Counted from the first letter of the stretch, positions 9,737 through 19,470 are shown. The stretch: DNA of 64,000 nt from Bryobacter sp. (GCA_022843605.1 JALHNI010000002.1:1-64000); one strand, 5' to 3'. The notes: a model not told the origin generated them from the letters alone. Made by a program: numbers and translations.

Positions 9737-10390
9737 ATGAAGATGAAACTGTTCTGTTTGCTAACCCTTGCGGCAACAACCGCTTACGCTCAGGTGACGA
9801 TCAGCGGCCCGGAGTACCGGCTTGAAAAGGCGGGCGCCCCACCCGCGGAGTTGGCTCCCTCGGTGGCAGGATTGCTGGCTAAAGACGGTCATCGCGCGGT
9901 GACCGCGGCAGGCAAACCTGCTTTTGAGATCTGGCTGCGTGCTGAAGCGCCGAAGGGCCCGCTGGTGGCCGAGGAGAACGCTTCCTTCGATACGATCCCC
10001 CAAGGCACGCTGATGGCGGTGGTTCGCTTCCCGGAAAAGTGGGCCGACCGGCGAGGACAGACTGTGAAACCCGGCATCTACACTATGCGCTATAGCCTCT
10101 TTCCGATCACTGGTGACCATCAAGGCGTCGCGCCACAGCGTGACTTCTACCTCATCACCCCGGCCGCTGCAGACAGCACCGGTACGGCTACCCCGGGTTT
10201 CCGAGATCTGGTTGCCATGAGCATGAAAGCCACGGGCACGCCGCACCCGGGCGTTTTCTCCATCTGGAAGCCGGAACCCGCCGAGTTCAAGGCCGGGTTC
10301 CACAAAGAAGGCGAGCACGAGTGGGTCTTCAGCGAGAAGATCGGCGACCTGCCCGTTTCCGTGATCCTCGTCGGCCAAGCTGACCACTAA
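9737..10390 (+). CDS. Secreted protein of unknown function
   Basis: A 217-residue protein with a signal peptide (LFCLLTLAATTAYAQ, cut after about residue 19). The mature part is beta-rich, with a segment FPEKWADRRGQTVKPGIYTM resembling envelope proteins common in Acidobacteriota, but I cannot assign a family. No catalytic motif is visible and there are no cysteines in the mature part. A purine-rich stretch (GGGGAGGAGGAG) lies about 12 bases upstream of the first ATG, and a second in-frame ATG at 9743 is possible. It stands alone: divergent from the propeller gene and convergent with the carbonic anhydrase, whose stop is 14 bases away. Confidence 0.7.
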   Translation: MKMKLFCLLTLAATTAYAQVTISGPEYRLEKAGAPPAELAPSVAGLLAKDGHRAVTAAGKPAFEIWLRAEAPKGPLVAEENASFDTIPQGTLMAVVRFPEKWADRRGQTVKPGIYTMRYSLFPITGDHQGVAPQRDFYLITPAAADSTGTATPGFRDLVAMSMKATGTPHPGVFSIWKPEPAEFKAGFHKEGEHEWVFSEKIGDLPVSVILVGQADH

Positions 10391-10404
10391 CCGCAGTGGC
10401 CGGG

Positions 10405-10959
10405 CTACTTCACTTCGATTAACGAGCCCGAAGTCACGTCGTAGATGTAGCCGTAGACTGGGATATCCTTCGGCACCAGCGGATGCGATTTGATGCGCTC
10501 CACATCGCTGCGAACACTCTCCTGCTGGTTCGCGATGGTGAGCCACTCAATGTAATCGCCGGCCCGCGAGCCCGGCCCTTGGCCTACGTCCTTCCAGCCG
10601 TCCGCTGACAGCTCGGCCGTTTCCAGGCTCTTGGCCAGCAAGCCGCGCATGACATCATTCGTGAAGTATTCCATGCCGCAATTGGTATGGTGAATGACGA
10701 ACCATTCGTTGGTGCCGAGCAGCTTGTGTGAGATGACCAGCGAGCGGATAGCGTCATCACTGGCGCGTCCACCGGCGTTGCGAATGACGTGGGCGTCGCC
10801 CTCGGCGAGACCGGCGAACTTTGCCGGATCGAGCCGGGCATCCATGCAGGTAAGAATCGCAAAGCGACGGGCCGGCGGCATCGCAAGTTTGCCCTTGTCG
10901 CCGAAAGTACTACTGTAGGCCTGATTCGCCGCGAGAACTTCGTTCAATACATCAGACAT
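10405..10959 (-). CDS. Beta-class carbonic anhydrase
   Basis: A 184-residue cytoplasmic enzyme interconverting CO2 and bicarbonate. The zinc site is visible: CMDARLD supplies the first Cys and the Asp/Arg dyad, and HHTNCG supplies the His and second Cys ligands. The VIRNAGG motif typical of the family lies between them. The size and the C-terminal [12 protein letters not shown] match the short, Cab/Rv1284-like subclass. I placed the start at ATG 10959 rather than 10998 because a GGAG lies 7-8 bases upstream and the extra N-terminal 13 residues look non-coding. The gene upstream (11065) ends about 105 bases away, so it probably has its own promoter. Confidence 0.92.
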   Translation of the reverse strand: MSDVLNEVLAANQAYSSTFGDKGKLAMPPARRFAILTCMDARLDPAKFAGLAEGDAHVIRNAGGRASDDAIRSLVISHKLLGTNEWFVIHHTNCGMEYFTNDVMRGLLAKSLETAELSADGWKDVGQGPGSRAGDYIEWLTIANQQESVRSDVERIKSHPLVPKDIPVYGYIYDVTSGSLIEVK

Positions 10960-11064
10960 GGGACAACTCCATCGTGGGAAACTCGAGCTGATTCTCAAGA
11001 CAAAGGGAGAATGCGCCCGGTACCACTACTCTACCTCCGGGTACTCTACATCCGAGGCGAGGCC

Positions 11065-11772
11065 CTAGACGCCGACTGGCTCGGGAACCGGGACGCTTTC
11101 GTTGAAGCTGTAGCCGAAGCCGCGCACCGAGCGGATAAAGACCGGGGCAGCCGGATCGTCCTCGATCTTCTGGCGTAGGCGCAGAATGTAGACGTCGACC
11201 GTGCGGTCGGTGACCGCGCGGTCGTGGCCCCAAACGGAATCGAGCAATTGTTCGCGGCTGAAGACGATGCCGGGCCGCGTCATCAGGAACTCGAGCAGCT
11301 TGAACTCGGTCGCGGTGAGTTGCAATGCGGTGTCGTTCAGCTTGACGCGCAGGCTCTCACGGTCGACTTCCAGGCCACCGGCCTTCAGCGTCCGCTGGGG
11401 CGCTCCCTGGCTACGGAACTGAATCTTGATGCGCGCGATGAGTTCGCGTACGAAGAATGGCTTCACAATATAGTCGTTGGCGCCCAGTTCGAGACCGACG
11501 ATGCGGTCAGTTTCGGTGGCCCGGGCGGTGAGGAAGATGACCGGGATGTGGGCCAATTCGGGGTGACTGCGGATGCCCTTGCAGATGTCGAGCCCGTCCG
11601 AATCAGGCAGCATGATGTCGAGGAGGATGAGGTCCGGGCGTTCCCGGCGGCAGAGGTCAATCGCCCCCTTGCCGGTCTGCGAGCCGGCCATGAGGAAGCC
11701 CTCTTTTTCGAGGTTGTATTTGAGCAACGAGTAGAGATCCGAGTCGTCTTCGATCAGAACAATCTTTTTCAT
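11065..11772 (-). CDS. OmpR/PhoB-family response regulator
   Basis: A 235-residue transcription factor. The N-terminal receiver (1-120) has the acidic pocket (EDD at 8-10), the phosphoacceptor Asp in LLDIMLPDSDG and the switch Lys in DYIVKPF. The C-terminal winged helix (about 135-228) has the typical LTATEFKLLEFL and VDVYILRLRQKIE motifs. It follows the sensor kinase gene by 43 bases in the same direction and is surely its partner. No pst or phoU genes are near, so a phosphate-starvation role is only suggested by similarity to PhoB/PhoR. Confidence 0.92.
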   Translation of the reverse strand: MKKIVLIEDDSDLYSLLKYNLEKEGFLMAGSQTGKGAIDLCRRERPDLILLDIMLPDSDGLDICKGIRSHPELAHIPVIFLTARATETDRIVGLELGANDYIVKPFFVRELIARIKIQFRSQGAPQRTLKAGGLEVDRESLRVKLNDTALQLTATEFKLLEFLMTRPGIVFSREQLLDSVWGHDRAVTDRTVDVYILRLRQKIEDDPAAPVFIRSVRGFGYSFNESVPVPEPVGV

Positions 11773-11815
11773 GAGATATCTCCTTCGACCATAGCGCGTG
11801 TGAATTACAGATACG

Positions 11816-13291
11816 TTAAGACGCGGTTAACTGCGGTTGAATCGCTTCGTCGGGCGATAATCCCAGGTCATGTACCGGTACGGTGAAATAGAAGGTCGAC
11901 CCCTTCTCAAGCGTGCTTTCCACGCGAACATCGCCCCCCATTGCGCGCGTCAGGTGCTTGACGATCGCCAGGCCCAGACCCGTGCCGCCCAGTTCGCGCG
12001 AGCGGGCTTTGTCGACCCGGTAGAACCGTTCGAAAAGGCGCGGGAGATCCTCGGCGGGAATGCCGACGCCGGTATCGGCGACCCAGACTTCCACGACTTC
12101 ATGCTCACCGCCGGTGAGCGCTTTGGCCCCGATCGTAATGGTGCCTCCGGCGGCCGTATACTTCAGGGCGTTGTCGATCAGGTTGGTGAGAATCTGATGC
12201 ATCGCTTCGGAATCACAAAATACTTCCTCCGTGCCGTCGGCATAGGACATCACGAGCTCGATGGACTGCTTGTCCGCCATCGGCTTCATCGAGTCCCGTG
12301 CGTTGTCGAGCAGCCCATTGACATAGTAGGAAGCAAAGTTGAACCGCTGGCTCTTAAGTTCCACACGCGAGAGGGTCAGCAGGTCGGCCGTTAAGCGGGT
12401 AAGGCGTTCCGCGTTCTGCCGGATAATCTGAACGAAGCGGGTGTTGTGCTGCGGATCTTCCAAAGCACCGTCCAGCAGCGTTTCGGAGTAACCCTGAATG
12501 GAGGCCAGGGGTGTACGCAGTTCGTGCGAGACGTTGATGACGAAGTCCTTTCGGATCCGTTCCAGCCGTTCTAGCTCGACATGCTCTTTCTGCAGTTGCT
12601 CGAACATTTCCTGGAGTTTTTCGCCCGTGTCATTGAGCCGGGCAGACAGAACCGCAAACTCATCGCTATTCGAAGAGCCGAAGCGGGCCAGCCGGGCAGA
12701 GAAATTGCCTTGAGCGAGTTGATGAGCGAACTCGATGATGGAGCCAAGCCTCGCCGAGAAGTAGCGGGCGAAGAAGGCGGAGATGAGAATCGCGGGCAGG
12801 AAGGCCAAAGTGGTAGCGCCGAGCATCTGAAACCTGACTGCATTCACCTGGGCGTCCACACTGCGGAGCGGCACGGCCAAGCGCAGGGCACCGGATTCGA
12901 ACGGGACCGCGATGTAGAGGAACTGCGTCCCCGCCATGGTCGGGCTAGGCCGGCGGCTGAGACCCACCTTCCCCTGCATGGCAGCCACCACTTCAGGCCG
13001 GCTGCGATGGTTCTCCATGCGTTCGGCGGCGTTGTCGGAGTCGGCAGTCACGCGGCCATCGGCGGAGATGACGGTGAGCCGGCCGCCCGCGGCTTGGGCG
13101 AAAGCCTTGAATTTGGCAGGGGTGAGGTCCGCCAGCGAGAGGATCCGGCATTTGCCGATCAGTTCGCGGCTCAACGTGTCGACGTAAGAGCTTTCGGCGA
13201 TCTTCGAAGCCATGAAGTCCACGGCAACGAGAGAGATGATCAGCACGCAGAATACGGCGGCGATCAGCTTGAGGAAGATTTTCGCGGTCAT
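11816..13291 (-). CDS. PhoR-like membrane sensor histidine kinase
   Basis: A roughly 491-residue sensor kinase. It has one transmembrane helix at the N-terminus (IFLKLIAAVFCVLIISLVAV), a periplasmic sensor region of about 140 residues, a second helix (FQMLGATTLAFLPAILISAF), a HAMP linker, a HisKA domain with the phosphorylated His in VNVSHELRTPLAS, and an HATPase_c domain with DNALKYT (N box), DTGVGIP (G1) and GGTGLGLAI (G2). It sits directly before its response-regulator gene. The start is uncertain: ATG 13291 gives a clean membrane anchor, but GTG 13309 is six codons upstream with a weak AGAAG in front of it. Confidence 0.92.
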   Translation of the reverse strand: MTAKIFLKLIAAVFCVLIISLVAVDFMASKIAESSYVDTLSRELIGKCRILSLADLTPAKFKAFAQAAGGRLTVISADGRVTADSDNAAERMENHRSRPEVVAAMQGKVGLSRRPSPTMAGTQFLYIAVPFESGALRLAVPLRSVDAQVNAVRFQMLGATTLAFLPAILISAFFARYFSARLGSIIEFAHQLAQGNFSARLARFGSSNSDEFAVLSARLNDTGEKLQEMFEQLQKEHVELERLERIRKDFVINVSHELRTPLASIQGYSETLLDGALEDPQHNTRFVQIIRQNAERLTRLTADLLTLSRVELKSQRFNFASYYVNGLLDNARDSMKPMADKQSIELVMSYADGTEEVFCDSEAMHQILTNLIDNALKYTAAGGTITIGAKALTGGEHEVVEVWVADTGVGIPAEDLPRLFERFYRVDKARSRELGGTGLGLAIVKHLTRAMGGDVRVESTLEKGSTFYFTVPVHDLGLSPDEAIQPQLTAS

Positions 13292-13356
13292 GGCAGCGCG
13301 CGTTAACACTAGCTTCTATGGTGGCAGAACGCGCGCTGGCGTGCATTTCAATCCGG

Positions 13357-15663
13357 TTACGGGCGAATCGGCAGCACCGTCGTGTTGCTGTCGCGTTCGT
13401 TCACCCTGAGCTTAAGGGAGAGATTGGCACCGGGGGTAGCGTTGGTGGGAACCGTGAAGCGGATGGCGTTGACGCCCACCTGGCCGGCGCGCCCGCCGGC
13501 GAAGTTTGGCTCAAGCAGTTCCTCGCCCAGAACCACCTTCACCGGATCGAGCAGCTTGTAGGTGAGGAAGTCGGGTAGGGGGAAGCCATCGAGCGAGAGG
13601 AGATCATAGGGGCCGGTGCCCGTGCCGAGCAAGGTGAGAATTTCGCCCGGTACGGCCGGTGAATCCACCTTCACCTGCGTGCCGTCAGCGCGGATTGCCA
13701 CGGCAATCGGCGGCTGTCCGGCGGGGCCGTCGTCGCGCGTGAAAAGTCCTGGAGCGTTTCGCACCACCAGCATCTCGCTGACGACTTCCGGTTGGCCGGT
13801 ACGCTGAACGGTAACCCGGTGCGTGCCGGGAGCCAGATCAGAAGGGACCTGGAAGTCGATGCGTTCCGACGAGACCCAGAAGAGCGGCAGCAGCCGAGTG
13901 CCCATGCGCACCACCAGGTCGCCGAGTGCTTGGGCCAGGGGACCCGAGGGTCCCTGCTCAGTTTGCTCAGCCAGATTGGCGCCTATGATGGCGGCGACCG
14001 AACCCGGAGCCACGCCGGGCTCAGGTGTTTCACCAGCGGCATTACGAACACCGGCCGGATCGGCAAAGGGGATGATGTCGAAGTTGGCCGTGGCCTGCTT
14101 GGGTCCGGTGACCGGCAACACGGCATTGGCGAAGGTGCCGCTCAGGTCACCTTCCCAGCGACGGAAGCGATGGCCGGGCAGCGTCTCGACGTTCATGGTG
14201 ACGTTGGTGCCGAAGCGGTAGAAGCCATCCGGGCTGGGTGGACTGAACGTGAAACGCGCTGCCTTCTCAGGATTGGCGCCGACGAAGATCCGGTGCGCCG
14301 ACTGATAGACCGCCACCACTGTCCGGGCGTCGCCTTCAAAGGTGATCGAGCGTTCGTTTTCGCCGCCATCGCGCCAGCCGGAGAACTCCATCCGGCTCAG
14401 TTCGCTGCTCAAGGAAGCGATGCGCGGGGCGCTGAGCTTCGCTGTCGTGGCCGCTTCCCGGTCGAGCAGGCAGGGAGTGCGGCAGGTGTTTCCATCCACC
14501 AGGACGGGATAGCCGGAGGGTTGGGTATCGACGATGACGCGCGGAAGTTTTCGATACCGGGCGACCAGGTTCATGCCGCGTTCCGGCACGATGAGCTTCT
14601 GCGCCGCCGGGCCGTCATTGCTCCAGCCTTCGAAGACGTACTTGCGGCCATTGATGTCGGTCTGTTCGAGCGGGGCATCGACCGTCACCTCCCGGCCAAC
14701 GCCAGAATGAAAGTTATAGCCGACGGGGTTATCCGAACCCTGCACCTTCACCTTGAGGCCCGTGGGCTGCGTGGAGACGTTGAACGATGCTCCGGGGATA
14801 AACCGCGCCGTGAGAATGAGTTGGCCGTTGGAGCCCACCGGCGGAGTGTAAGTGACGTTCTGCCCTTTCGGCAGCCCATCGAAGCCATCAAGCACGTAGA
14901 GCGCACCGTACGGGCCGCGCTGCGTCTCCGCGCTCAGCAACTTCGGGACTCCAAAAGCCCAATCGACATTCGCAGGCGTCTTTACTGGCGTACGGTCCAC
15001 CAGAACCACCAGTTCCTCAGGAACGGTGACCAGCCGAACAGGCTTGCCTCCATCGAAGCGGGCAAAGATGTTCCTGGGCCGATCGTGCTGAAAAGTTTGG
15101 GAGGGGCGGCGGTCCAGATCCGGCCCGAAGGCCTGGCTCCATCCGCCAAAAACGAAGCCCGGGAAGGGCTCCGCCGAAATGATCACGTTGGACCCGGCCG
15201 CGAGCCAAAGCTGTGTGCCCCCGTAGTAGACCGTACCGTTTACCGTCACTTGACCGTTGCTGCCTTCGCACTTCACCGTCGGGATGGGACAGTCGTAGAA
15301 GTAAAGCATGATGGTGTGTTCCAACGTGACGTTGGCGATGAGGGAAGTGATCGAAGGGTCGGCCGTAACGGTGGCCGTGGAATTCGAACTGAAGGTGGTG
15401 CCGTCGCCCAGAACCCAACCAGTGAAGAGAAAGCGGGATCCGGAAGATCGCGAATCCTGCTGGGCCACCAGACTAATGGTGTGCTTCGAACCGCGGGTCC
15501 AGAAAAAGGTTTGGGTCGCCTGATAATCGACGCCATCCACCTGAAATCTGGCGTTGGGCACGCTGGTGCCGATCCGGACTTGCGAAACGGGCTCCTGGGC
15601 AGAGGCCGCTCCGACACCCAACATCAATAGCATCAATAAGATAGAACTGTAACGCTGAATCAC
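13357..15663 (-). CDS. Secreted InlB-repeat-like protein with a Solibacter-type C-terminal domain
   Basis: About 768 residues. From the GTG at 15663 there is a good signal peptide (IQRYSSILLMLLMLGVGAASA). The middle consists of tandem beta modules ending in an F-x-GW motif (LFTGWVLGDG, FVFGGWSQAFG, YVFEGWSNDG, MEFSGWRDGG, FRRWEGDLSG), which resemble divergent InlB B-repeats. The last 230 residues form the Solibacter uncharacterized C-terminal domain (VAAIIGANLAEQ, IDFQVPSDLAPG, LTLLGTGTGPY). An ATG at 15714 would add 17 residues before the signal peptide; I prefer the GTG, which has GAAGG upstream. It is probably a surface or exported binding protein; the ligand is unknown. Confidence 0.82.
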   Translation of the reverse strand: MIQRYSSILLMLLMLGVGAASAQEPVSQVRIGTSVPNARFQVDGVDYQATQTFFWTRGSKHTISLVAQQDSRSSGSRFLFTGWVLGDGTTFSSNSTATVTADPSITSLIANVTLEHTIMLYFYDCPIPTVKCEGSNGQVTVNGTVYYGGTQLWLAAGSNVIISAEPFPGFVFGGWSQAFGPDLDRRPSQTFQHDRPRNIFARFDGGKPVRLVTVPEELVVLVDRTPVKTPANVDWAFGVPKLLSAETQRGPYGALYVLDGFDGLPKGQNVTYTPPVGSNGQLILTARFIPGASFNVSTQPTGLKVKVQGSDNPVGYNFHSGVGREVTVDAPLEQTDINGRKYVFEGWSNDGPAAQKLIVPERGMNLVARYRKLPRVIVDTQPSGYPVLVDGNTCRTPCLLDREAATTAKLSAPRIASLSSELSRMEFSGWRDGGENERSITFEGDARTVVAVYQSAHRIFVGANPEKAARFTFSPPSPDGFYRFGTNVTMNVETLPGHRFRRWEGDLSGTFANAVLPVTGPKQATANFDIIPFADPAGVRNAAGETPEPGVAPGSVAAIIGANLAEQTEQGPSGPLAQALGDLVVRMGTRLLPLFWVSSERIDFQVPSDLAPGTHRVTVQRTGQPEVVSEMLVVRNAPGLFTRDDGPAGQPPIAVAIRADGTQVKVDSPAVPGEILTLLGTGTGPYDLLSLDGFPLPDFLTYKLLDPVKVVLGEELLEPNFAGGRAGQVGVNAIRFTVPTNATPGANLSLKLRVNERDSNTTVLPIRP

Positions 15664-15804
15664 TCGTCGTCCGCCTTCTAACGTACCTTCGGCTGGGATC
15701 CGCCATGGGTGCATGGGTGGGATGCCTTAGTACGGCCTGCTTAGGTGGCGGCGTTCGGTCGCACCGCTCCCAAAAGAGAAGATCGGCGGAATCGGCGATG
15801 GGGT

Positions 15805-16647
15805 TTAGTTGGCGGATTCGAGGCGCTCGGCCAGTGCGCGCAGGGCTTCCCCGGCGGCGAGCGGCAAGCCCACGGCGTCCCCTGACGGCACCTGGGGCTC
15901 GCGAGGATTAATGCGGATGAGGCGGCCATGAGGACGCCGCAGCAACTCTTCGCCGAAACGGCGGACGGACGGAATCGCGATGCCGGCGCCGAGTTCGATA
16001 ACTACAGGGCGTTTGACGCTGTTGAGCCAAGTCTCGAGGCGCTCAGCTTGGGCCTGGGCGCGGCTGGCTACCCACTCGCCGTCACCGAACATCAGGATAT
16101 TGGGACGCGCCAGCCGGTGACAGTGGGGACAAAGCGGGGGAGGATTGAGCAAGCGACAGGACGTCGTATCCACCTCCGGGATAAAGTCGTCGGCGCTCCA
16201 GATCTCGCGTTCGCAGCGGTTCAGACACTGCAGATGGTGAATCGAGCCGTGACACTCGTAGACCTGATCTTCTGGAAAGCCGGCCTTCTGGAAGTGGCCG
16301 TCGACATTGCTGGTGAAGACGCGGCTCCCGTGCGGCATCCGCTCCCCCCATTGCCGGAGGAGTTCGAAGCCCGCATGTGGCACGGTGGCGCGGTAAAGCT
16401 GCAGGCGGTGCCCGTAGAAGCCCCAGGCGAGTTCCGGCGTGGAGCGGAAGGTACGAGGCGAGGCAACGCTCGTGAACTCGAGCCCAGCTTGGCCCAAGGC
16501 GGGGTAGGCCCGCCAGAAGCCCTGGTTGCCGCGGAAGTCGGGCAGGCCGGAGTCGACGCCCATACCTGCTCCGGCGGTGACCATCAAACCGTCGGCTTGA
16601 CGGACGAAGTCGGCGGCGCGATCAAGCAAAGAGTTGAGAAGGGACAT
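15805..16647 (-). CDS. Sir2-family NAD-dependent deacylase
   Basis: A 280-residue sirtuin. The NAD-binding Rossmann motifs are present (GAGMGVDSG and PDFRG), as are TSNVDGHFQKAG, the catalytic His in YECHGSI and a zinc site formed by CLNRC and CPHC. Sirtuins remove acyl groups from lysines using NAD; some diverged bacterial Sir2 proteins act as NAD hydrolases in phage defence. This one keeps the deacylase zinc module. The start at ATG 16647 overlaps the helicase gene end by 26 bases, so the two are probably translationally coupled. Which substrate it acts on is not visible. Confidence 0.88.
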   Translation of the reverse strand: MSLLNSLLDRAADFVRQADGLMVTAGAGMGVDSGLPDFRGNQGFWRAYPALGQAGLEFTSVASPRTFRSTPELAWGFYGHRLQLYRATVPHAGFELLRQWGERMPHGSRVFTSNVDGHFQKAGFPEDQVYECHGSIHHLQCLNRCEREIWSADDFIPEVDTTSCRLLNPPPLCPHCHRLARPNILMFGDGEWVASRAQAQAERLETWLNSVKRPVVIELGAGIAIPSVRRFGEELLRRPHGRLIRINPREPQVPSGDAVGLPLAAGEALRALAERLESAN

Positions 16648-19003
16648 GAGAGAGTAACTCCACAAAGCGTAGGGCGACTTCCTTGCCGCGCTCTCCCACT
16701 TCGCCGAGTGGGCCGACGCAACTGGGGCAGCCCGTTTCGCAAGGGCACTCGCGCAGCAAAGCCGAAGTACCGGCGATCAGGCGATCTCGCATGGAGAACA
16801 GCGGTTGGCTTTGGCCGATGCCGCCAGGGTAGGCGTCGTACAGGAAGATGTTTGGTTGAAAGCCCTGCGGCGTGGGCACCGTGTCTTCGGTGACGGCGAC
16901 GCCGAGGTCGCGTGGGTCACACATCAGGAGGAGGCTGCCCACCGTCCGCATGGCGTTCGCCAGGCCGATGATGCCGGCCTGGCGCTCGGTGGGCGTGTAC
17001 ATCTTGAGGTGCGCGAGAAAAGCGGCGGGGAAGTGAAGCCAGAAGGAGGTGGTGTGCATCTCCTGCTCCGGAATAGAGAGATGGCCGGAGCCGATGTTTT
17101 CGTTGGTGTAGAACTTGATTTTTTTGAAGCCGACAATCTGAGTGTTGACGCGGACGTCGCCCCAGATGGTTTGGGCATCGCCGAGTGCAGCGGTGTCGAA
17201 CTCTTCCAGGGCCTTCACCTGCGTGTGATCGATCGCGTCGGTGTAGTAATCACAGTCGACACGCCGCACATACGCCTTGCGGGAGTCGTAGTCGAACTTT
17301 TCCACCTGAAACATCTTGGCTTCGTGCAGGTAAATCGCTTTCTCATGCAGCGTGACCAGGGCAGCCGGAAAGGAGACCTCGGCGATAACTTTATTCTCGC
17401 TGGTGGTGTCGATGACGATGAAGTTATCGCTGCTGACGGCGCGAAGAGAGATGGCGTCGGCAGGGTAAGTATCCGAGGTCCAGTGCCAGGAGTTAGCCGA
17501 ATGGTGAAGAAACCCGGCCTCCACCAGGAATTCGCACATCTCGCGCGGGTCATGCGGACCCAGCTTTTCGCCTTCCCGGATCGGCAACTCAAAAGCGGCG
17601 CACTTCAGATGCCCAAGTAAAATTTCCAGGTTGTTGGCATTGATGTGCGCGCTCTCCGGCGGACGGCCGAAGAAATAATCGGGATGCTCGATCATGTACT
17701 GGTCGAGCGGCGCGGAGGAGGCGACCATGATGGCGAGCGAAGGCTTTTGCCGCCGGCCGGCGCGGCCCCCGCGCTGCCAGGTGGCGGCCACGGTACCGGG
17801 ATAGCCGGCCAGAATCACAGTATCGAGCGAGCCCAGATCGATCCCTAATTCGAGGGCATTCGTCGCCACGACACACTTGATGGAGCCGTCGCGCAACTTG
17901 CGTTCGATCTCGCGGCGTTCGCGCGGTAAGTAGCCGCCCCGATAACCGCGCACCGCCTCAGACGGAACCTGACCGCGTTCACGGGAATCCTTCAGATACT
18001 TCACCAGAATCTCAGTGGCGAGCCGGTTGTTGCAGAAAACCAGAGTTTGCTGGCCCCGTTCGATCGACTCTTCCGCAATCCGGCGGGACTCATGCAAGTA
18101 ACTGCGCCGAATGCCCAACTGCTTATTCACATAGGGCGGATTGTAAAAGACAAAGAACTTATCTCCGGCCGGAGCGCCACTCTTTTCCACCAACTCAAAG
18201 GGCTGTTCGGTAATGGCTTCCGCGAGTTCGCGAGGATTGGCGATGGTCGCGGAGCAACAGATGAACTGGGGCGTGGAGCCATAAAAGGCGGCGATGCGCC
18301 GCAAGCGCCGGAGTAAGTTGGCCAGATGGCTGCCGTAAACGCCGCGGTAGTAATGCAGCTCATCGATGATGATGTAACGAAGGTTCTCAAACGCCTTGGC
18401 CCACTTGGTGTGGTGCGGCAGCATGCCGGCGTGGAGCATGTCCGGATTGGTGAGGACGAGTTGCGCGCGTTCACGAATGGCCCGTCGAGCATCCTGCGGG
18501 GTATCGCCGTCATAGGTAAAGGCCTTGATATCCGAGCCGATGGTATCGAGAGTGGCTTGGATTTCGTGCAGCTGATCCTCGGCCAGGGCCTTGGTGGGGA
18601 AGAGATAGAAAGCGCGGGCGGCGGGATCACTAAGGAGAGTCTGCAGGACCGGCAGGTTGTAGCAGAGCGTCTTGCCGGACGCGGTGGGAGTGACAATGAC
18701 GGTGTTCTTGCCCTCCGTAATCTGGCGGAAGGCTTCGGCCTGATGCGAATAGAGCTGTTCAATGCCCCGCCCCGCAAGCATTTGCGTCAGGCGGGGATCG
18801 AGGTTCTCAGGGAAGGGAGCGTAGAGGGCTTCGCGGGCTGGAATGTGGTGCACTGCGCGAATGGGAGAGTCCGGTTGCGCCATCAATTCCTGGAATTTGG
18901 CGATGGCGGCTTCGAAGGAACTTCGGCGAATGGGAAGCTGGGCGCCAGGATCAGCGAAGGGCGCTTCCGGAATGAGGTTGAAGCCAAGTTGCTGTTGAGA
19001 CAT
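16622..19003 (-). CDS. MrfA/YprA-like DEAD-box DNA helicase with DUF1998 zinc domain
   Basis: A 793-residue superfamily 2 helicase. RecA domain 1 carries Walker A (TPTASGKT), a DEAD-box variant (DELH) and SAT (CCSATIANP); RecA domain 2 has ATNALELGIDLG and the arginine-finger motif QRGGRAGR. The C-terminal DUF1998-type domain ends in a four-cysteine cluster (ECPCETGCPSC). This layout fits MrfA/Hrq1-like helicases, shown in Bacillus to act in repair of mitomycin-type lesions. The usual partner exonuclease gene (MrfB/YprB) is absent; a sirtuin overlaps instead. DUF1998 helicases also occur in DISARM defence, but those are larger and have other partners. Confidence 0.9.
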   Translation of the reverse strand: MSQQQLGFNLIPEAPFADPGAQLPIRRSSFEAAIAKFQELMAQPDSPIRAVHHIPAREALYAPFPENLDPRLTQMLAGRGIEQLYSHQAEAFRQITEGKNTVIVTPTASGKTLCYNLPVLQTLLSDPAARAFYLFPTKALAEDQLHEIQATLDTIGSDIKAFTYDGDTPQDARRAIRERAQLVLTNPDMLHAGMLPHHTKWAKAFENLRYIIIDELHYYRGVYGSHLANLLRRLRRIAAFYGSTPQFICCSATIANPRELAEAITEQPFELVEKSGAPAGDKFFVFYNPPYVNKQLGIRRSYLHESRRIAEESIERGQQTLVFCNNRLATEILVKYLKDSRERGQVPSEAVRGYRGGYLPRERREIERKLRDGSIKCVVATNALELGIDLGSLDTVILAGYPGTVAATWQRGGRAGRRQKPSLAIMVASSAPLDQYMIEHPDYFFGRPPESAHINANNLEILLGHLKCAAFELPIREGEKLGPHDPREMCEFLVEAGFLHHSANSWHWTSDTYPADAISLRAVSSDNFIVIDTTSENKVIAEVSFPAALVTLHEKAIYLHEAKMFQVEKFDYDSRKAYVRRVDCDYYTDAIDHTQVKALEEFDTAALGDAQTIWGDVRVNTQIVGFKKIKFYTNENIGSGHLSIPEQEMHTTSFWLHFPAAFLAHLKMYTPTERQAGIIGLANAMRTVGSLLLMCDPRDLGVAVTEDTVPTPQGFQPNIFLYDAYPGGIGQSQPLFSMRDRLIAGTSALLRECPCETGCPSCVGPLGEVGERGKEVALRFVELLSHVPSQLFA

Positions 19004-19038
19004 GTTTCGCCGTTTCTTCTCTTGTACCGTGAAATGGA

Positions 19039-19470
19039 CTAGGCGGGCAACTCTTCTTCCCAGGGATTGATCAGGGTGAGGTCGCAGTGTTCGAAGTCAC
19101 GGATGTTGCGCGTCATCAGCGGTGCTCCGTAGCCCCGGGCAATGGCCGCAATCTGCGCATCGGCGATGGAGATGGGACGTCCGGCCAGGCGGCGCCCCAG
19201 CACGACGTCGGCATAGCGTTGGGCGGAAGCGCCGTCGAACGGCAAGATGCGGTCAGCGAAGGTCTGATCGAGAAGAATCAGCATTTTGGCCGACAGCGTT
19301 TCCCGCCGTTTTCCGGCCGGCAGAGACCCGACTCCAAGGCGGATCTCAGCGGCGGTGATCGAAGTGATGAAAAGCTGTTGTAGCGAGAATCGCTTGAGGC
19401 GTGCCAGGACGACAGCCGACGGCACCGGAGCCATCATTTCCGAAAGAACGTTGGTGTCCAGAAGGTTCAT
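19039..19470 (-). CDS. PIN-domain toxin, FitB/VapC-like
   Basis: A 143-residue PIN-domain ribonuclease, the toxin of a type II toxin-antitoxin pair. The acidic metal-binding residues can be seen: Asp in LLDTNVLSE, Glu in AAEIRLGVG, Asp in ISIADAQIAA and Asp in RNIRDFEHCD. PIN toxins cleave RNA, often tRNA. The start overlaps the antitoxin stop by four bases (ATGA), which couples toxin to antitoxin translation. The stop is 35 bases from the helicase start, same direction. Confidence 0.9.
   Translation of the reverse strand: MNLLDTNVLSEMMAPVPSAVVLARLKRFSLQQLFITSITAAEIRLGVGSLPAGKRRETLSAKMLILLDQTFADRILPFDGASAQRYADVVLGRRLAGRPISIADAQIAAIARGYGAPLMTRNIRDFEHCDLTLINPWEEELPA

Noticed and set aside
10384-10399. 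Hairpin CCACT-AACCGC-AGTGG between convergent genes, as a terminator
   Set aside because: The stem has only five pairs and no T-run follows on either strand, so I do not call it a terminator.
13792-15630. 612-codon plus-strand open frame opposite the InlB-repeat protein gene
   Set aside because: Same reason: antisense shadow of a repeat-containing gene; no family resemblance and no ribosome site.
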